From the NCBI GenBank assembly GCA_035437945.1, contig DAOMZG010000261.1, positions 1 to 9,891 of the forward strand: a stretch of DNA of 9,891 bases. Direction: 5' to 3'. The notes below the pieces were generated by a model. The model had not been told where the DNA came from, did no database searches, and saw only the letters and a program-made list of their open reading frames with translations. Below are positions 8,401 to 9,891 of the stretch, one piece after another. Positions within the stretch are counted from its first letter, which is position 1. Each line of letters starts with the position of its first letter. The stretch is from UBA9464 sp003445095 (GTDB lineage Bacteria; Verrucomicrobiota; Verrucomicrobiia; Limisphaerales; UBA9464). The position numbers were made by a program, and so were the translations under genes.

Positions 8401-9184
8401 CGCCATTCGCGTTTCCAAAGGCATCTTCAACCGTGTCGGTACCCAGCACCCGGCTGCTGACGGTGAACCCAGTTGCCAGTCCGGGCCCCTCGTCATCAGC
8501 CACTTGGGCACCGCGTCCGGTAAGACGGTTGGAGGCGGCGTTAAAGGCGAGTCGGTCGAGGAAAAGGCCCGTTTCGATGCCCAGAGTGCCTTCGCCGTCC
8601 AGTTCGACCACCCGAACGCCATCGCTGCTGGCGCGATTCAGTTCCAAGCGGAATGCCCGCACGTTGTCGGTCACTCCGGTGAGCGCGCGATCGGTGATGA
8701 GGAGAGGAACATTGCGATTCGCGCCCGGCGCGCCGGGAATCGTTCCCCCGGAGATTCGGGAAAACGTCATTCCATCAGGACTCGCGAACAGTCGCCAGGC
8801 GGTCGCGGCCCGAAGCGGATTGTTGGGACCGTCCTGTTGGAGGCGCAAGGTTACGCCGGTAAGGTTCACCGGTGCGGCCGTCTGCCATTCGACCGTGTCC
8901 ACCGTGCCCACCGGGGCGCCGTCTTGGAAAATCGCGTGCGTGGGTTCGACCCATGAGGACGTCGTCGTCCAGCCGAAGATCGCGCGTGGATCGGATTCAC
9001 CGCAGCACGCGTTGTGTTGAGGCGATGCCGCGATCACCTGGCTGCCTTGGCTGATGTCGAACAGATCATCAACCAGGCCTTCGCCGCCCTCGGTGGTGTA
9101 CGCCGGGGCCGCCAACAACCTGTCGCTCGCCAGGATCGAGGTTGCGAGGCCAAGCAGCAGAGAAATGAAACGAAGTCGATTCAC
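5438..9184 (-). CDS. Large exported multidomain protein: LTD, chitobiase-like domain and CotH kinase
   Basis: This is a 1248-residue protein with a GTG start at 9184; an in-frame TGA 30 nt upstream rules out a much longer start. Residues 1-26 are a signal peptide (FISLLLGLATSILAS...LLAAPA). Residues about 30-205 and 206-383 are two related modules: VDTVEWQT and VDFIEWQT, then FRLELNRASSDGVRVVELDG and FRIEFTRTTASGPRIIELDA. They suggest discoidin-like beta-sandwiches. Residues about 386-495 fit a lamin-tail domain (LVLNEIVSLN, DWIELFNG, LAGWGLSDNP). Residues about 550-650 fit a chitobiase C-terminal-like fold (VTVRYTLDGSEPTE). Residues about 715-1085 are a CotH kinase domain: GQSSRSFRQKSFGLKARG, FRHLRLRNMGNDW, MRDDWCHRLA, GNADWPQNN (D923 probably catalytic) and FDVDLG (D957 probably metal-binding). 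Residues about 1090-1174 resemble an InlB-type repeat. The last 70 residues resemble a short terminal domain common in verrucomicrobial secreted proteins (GTPGATYAAQVSSDLIIWSD). CotH phosphorylates coat proteins in Bacillus; the target here is unknown. Probably a cell-surface or secreted protein. Confidence 0.9.
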   Translation of the reverse strand: MNRLRFISLLLGLATSILASDRLLAAPAYTTEGGEGLVDDLFDISQGSQVIAASPQHNACCGESDPRAIFGWTTTSSWVEPTHAIFQDGAPVGTVDTVEWQTAAPVNLTGVTLRLQQDGPNNPLRAATAWRLFASPDGMTFSRISGGTIPGAPGANRNVPLLITDRALTGVTDNVRAFRLELNRASSDGVRVVELDGEGTLGIETGLFLDRLAFNAASNRLTGRGAQVADDEGPGLATGFTVSSRVLGTDTVEDAFGNANGAVEPESFIFGDGGTPDNGNDVIGDGGETVDFIEWQTKESISLAGYRLTLSGDGADPNRSTELVRFLVDGDEADFFDNQGFDGTFTRVFKDGARWGGAFRIEFTRTTASGPRIIELDAITGPPPLTKGELVLNEIVSLNAESLKDEDGDSPDWIELFNGRDKAVPLAGWGLSDNPDRPFRWMFPAVTMPPRSYLVVFASGKDRRVPGVNLHTSFQLQSDGEFIVLTEPDGTRRDLASPARLREDVSLARHPNGTGEWKFLAIPTPRRSNNAQTPYDSIVFDGPRVSHSSGFYPNPFDAVLTTSESQVTVRYTLDGSEPTETSTAYEAPLSIRSRKGQPNVLSMIRGTATANQHTDGWKAPLDEVRKATVVRARATRPRAIPGPEITRTYFVGAEAVRTDGLPTIALTTAPDGLFDYHTGIYMLGEVFDRYVAAHPGEALTGHTPANYTQRGPNWERNAYVEWFEPNGQPAFAEPVVIDIQGQSSRSFRQKSFGLKARGTELPRNTFLYPIFPNLTKLGDGSPLQEFRHLRLRNMGNDWDYALMRDDWCHRLASGLGLNIMSSRYANLYLDGEYWGVLAVREQEDSRYVQEHYGVDDDEVVILTGPGTVEEGNPGDEQPWLDLLTFCQTHDLSIPTNYDHVAALVDPQDTLSYFFSEIYFGNADWPQNNTRVWRRRLDAPDPSLGRGRDGRWRWLMFDVDLGVAHPWSGGVDDNTLAAALSPTGRPGFDSPWGTAVFRALMTNPGWKQDFLLTAADLLNSGYSPTRAAALVDAMRNELRPAMDEHIRRWRANGGNVAAWETRVRPVRDFATQRTGRVRSHFLSQFGLHGQSRLTLDVNDPIRGRVRINRLVVDASLPGVNDSPYPWTGIYFNGVPVTIEALPTSGWQFAGWSGLTTDGPEATWIPGGNLNVTAQFMANPPSIVEWALNQDSLHLLLSGTPGATYAAQVSSDLIIWSDAAEATCGPEGGAKVIIQETTTERIRFVRALSR

Positions 9185-9208
9185 TGAGGTCGCAGGACCA
9201 TAGGCGAG

Positions 9209-9334
9209 TCAGAACGGACCCGAAACCGGCGACTCGCTGTTTAGGGAATTGGCCGTGAACGAGTGGGAACGAGCGGAAATAATTTGTCCGTCGGGCGTGA
9301 TCGCCACTGGAAACGAGCGTGTGGACAACTGAAG
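9209..9334 (-). pseudogene. Possible scrap of a WD40/beta-propeller blade
   Basis: The reverse strand encodes FPVAITPDGQIISARSHSF shortly before a stop at 9209. The VAITPDGQ pattern is typical of one WD40 or related propeller strand. No partner blades or initiator context are visible and upstream residues are Arg-rich, so this is at most a decayed fragment. It may equally be chance in a GC-rich intergenic region. Confidence 0.2.
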
Positions 9335-9465
9335 GCCTCGGGGAGTTGACCAAGCGCTTCCCAGGCTTCGACCAGGGGAAGTCTCACCGACATGGCGTCG
9401 GAGGACCGCATCCTCGGATTGTCTACGACGACGACCTGCTACGCCAAAATCAGGCCTCTCAAAAC

Positions 9466-9495
9466 TTGTGAGCAAACCAATAACCTGCCTATAGA
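9466..9495 (+). promoter_or_regulatory. Candidate sigma70-type promoter for the TIR gene
   Basis: TTGTGA (9466-9471) and TATAGA (9490-9495) are separated by 18 bp. Each matches four of six consensus positions. Transcription would begin near 9502, giving a leader of about 65 nt before the ATG at 9567. Spacing is acceptable but the match is modest. Confidence 0.28.
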
Positions 9496-9566
9496 TCCGA
9501 GTGCTCAACCTGGCTGATTTGGATGTGAGCGGGAACAGCGTTTGGCAATCCCGATGAGAAACCATC

Positions 9567-9891
9567 ATGGCCGAGACCTACGACCTCTTCATCAGCTACG
9601 CGACCGAAGACCGTGAATCGGTGGCGCGCCCGTTAATGGCTGAGCTCCAGAAGCAGGGGCTCCGGGTATGGATCGATTTCAAGGAGATCGGATATGGCGA
9701 TCTGCTCCGTGACCGAATCAACGATGGGCTTCGCGATTCTCGTTTTGGGGTCGTGATCCTTAGCCCCGACTACTTGCGAAAACACTGGACGAGGAACGAG
9801 CTTGGCGCACTCCTCGACCCTGACAAGCAGGGGCGACGTTTGCTCATCGTCCGCCATCGGATCGCGCCAGCGGAGCTAGCTTCAACAGACC
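9567..9891 (+). CDS. TIR-domain protein, N-terminal part (continues beyond the window)
   Basis: The visible 108 codons form most of a TIR domain placed right at the N-terminus. The ATG at 9567 is the clear start, since an in-frame TGA lies at 9555 and no other start intervenes; a weak GAG lies about 9 nt upstream. Strand A is YDLFISYATEDR (5-16). Next come GLRVWIDFKEIGYGD (31-45, BB-loop region) and FGVVILSPDYLRKHWTRNELGALL (60-83). E78, in the W-x3-E pattern, lines up with the catalytic glutamate of TIR NADases such as SARM1, so NAD+ cleavage or cyclic ADP-ribose signalling is expected. Bacterial TIR proteins of this type often act in anti-phage immunity by abortive NAD+ depletion, fused to STAND, WD40/TPR or other sensor domains; that part lies beyond the right edge. 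The gene diverges from the CotH gene and has a possible promoter of its own. Confidence 0.92.
   Translation, partial: MAETYDLFISYATEDRESVARPLMAELQKQGLRVWIDFKEIGYGDLLRDRINDGLRDSRFGVVILSPDYLRKHWTRNELGALLDPDKQGRRLLIVRHRIAPAELASTD

Larger units (their letters stand above)
9185..9566. other. Divergent intergenic region between the CotH and TIR genes
   Basis: This 382-bp stretch separates two genes that read away from each other, so it should hold both promoters. On the plus strand a candidate promoter lies at 9466-9495. I found no equally clear promoter for the CotH gene. A short reverse-strand segment near 9209-9334 recalls a beta-propeller blade. A weak GAGGA/TCCTC dyad is present near 9391-9405. 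No tRNA, CRISPR or terminator is seen. Confidence 0.5.

Noticed and set aside
8283..9020. 245-codon plus-strand frame opposite the CotH protein N-terminus
   Set aside because: It is antisense to the well-supported signal peptide and paired modules; Ser/Pro-rich composition is typical of a shadow frame.
1..9891. CRISPR array, tRNA/rRNA genes, insertion sequence or integrase
   Set aside because: I saw no regularly spaced direct repeats, no tRNA-like cloverleaf and no transposase or integrase motif on either strand.

Overview
The window looks like part of a Verrucomicrobiota chromosome, with Planctomycetota as the alternative. The main clues are a PSCyt1/DUF1549 cytochrome-type protein with two CxxCH haem motifs and a very large exported CotH-kinase/LTD protein. 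That protein ends in a short domain I associate with verrucomicrobial secreted proteins. Short hairpin-rich intergenic repeats fit the same picture. This placement comes from memory of these families, not from a search.

Layout from left to right. Positions 1-1303 (minus) hold the first 434 codons of a planctomycete-type cytochrome/DUF1549 protein that runs off the left edge. Positions 1444-2574 and 2565-5183 (minus) are two overlapping frames. Together they read as the C-terminal sensor half of one large STAND/NACHT-type ATPase of the kind found in anti-phage defence. No Walker A NTPase or effector part is present. The family-like sequence begins only near 4790, and about 130 codons upstream of it read as translated repeat DNA. 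A 10-nt frame overlap at 2565-2574 splits the remainder. Positions 4800-5000 and 5271-5331 carry several dyad repeats. Positions 5438-9184 (minus) encode a 1248-residue exported multidomain protein: two related N-terminal modules, LTD, a chitobiase-like fold, CotH kinase, an InlB-like repeat and a short C-terminal domain. Positions 9185-9566 are a divergent intergenic region with a possible promoter and a scrap resembling a beta-propeller blade. Positions 9567-9891 (plus) begin a TIR-domain protein that runs off the right edge and keeps the predicted catalytic glutamate.

The genes do not form one operon. The most coherent reading is housekeeping or secreted verrucomicrobial genes interspersed with an immune locus: an eroded STAND sensor on one side and an apparently intact TIR effector gene on the other. 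The TIR gene's full architecture lies beyond the window. Nothing here proves that the TIR gene and the STAND remnant belonged to one system.
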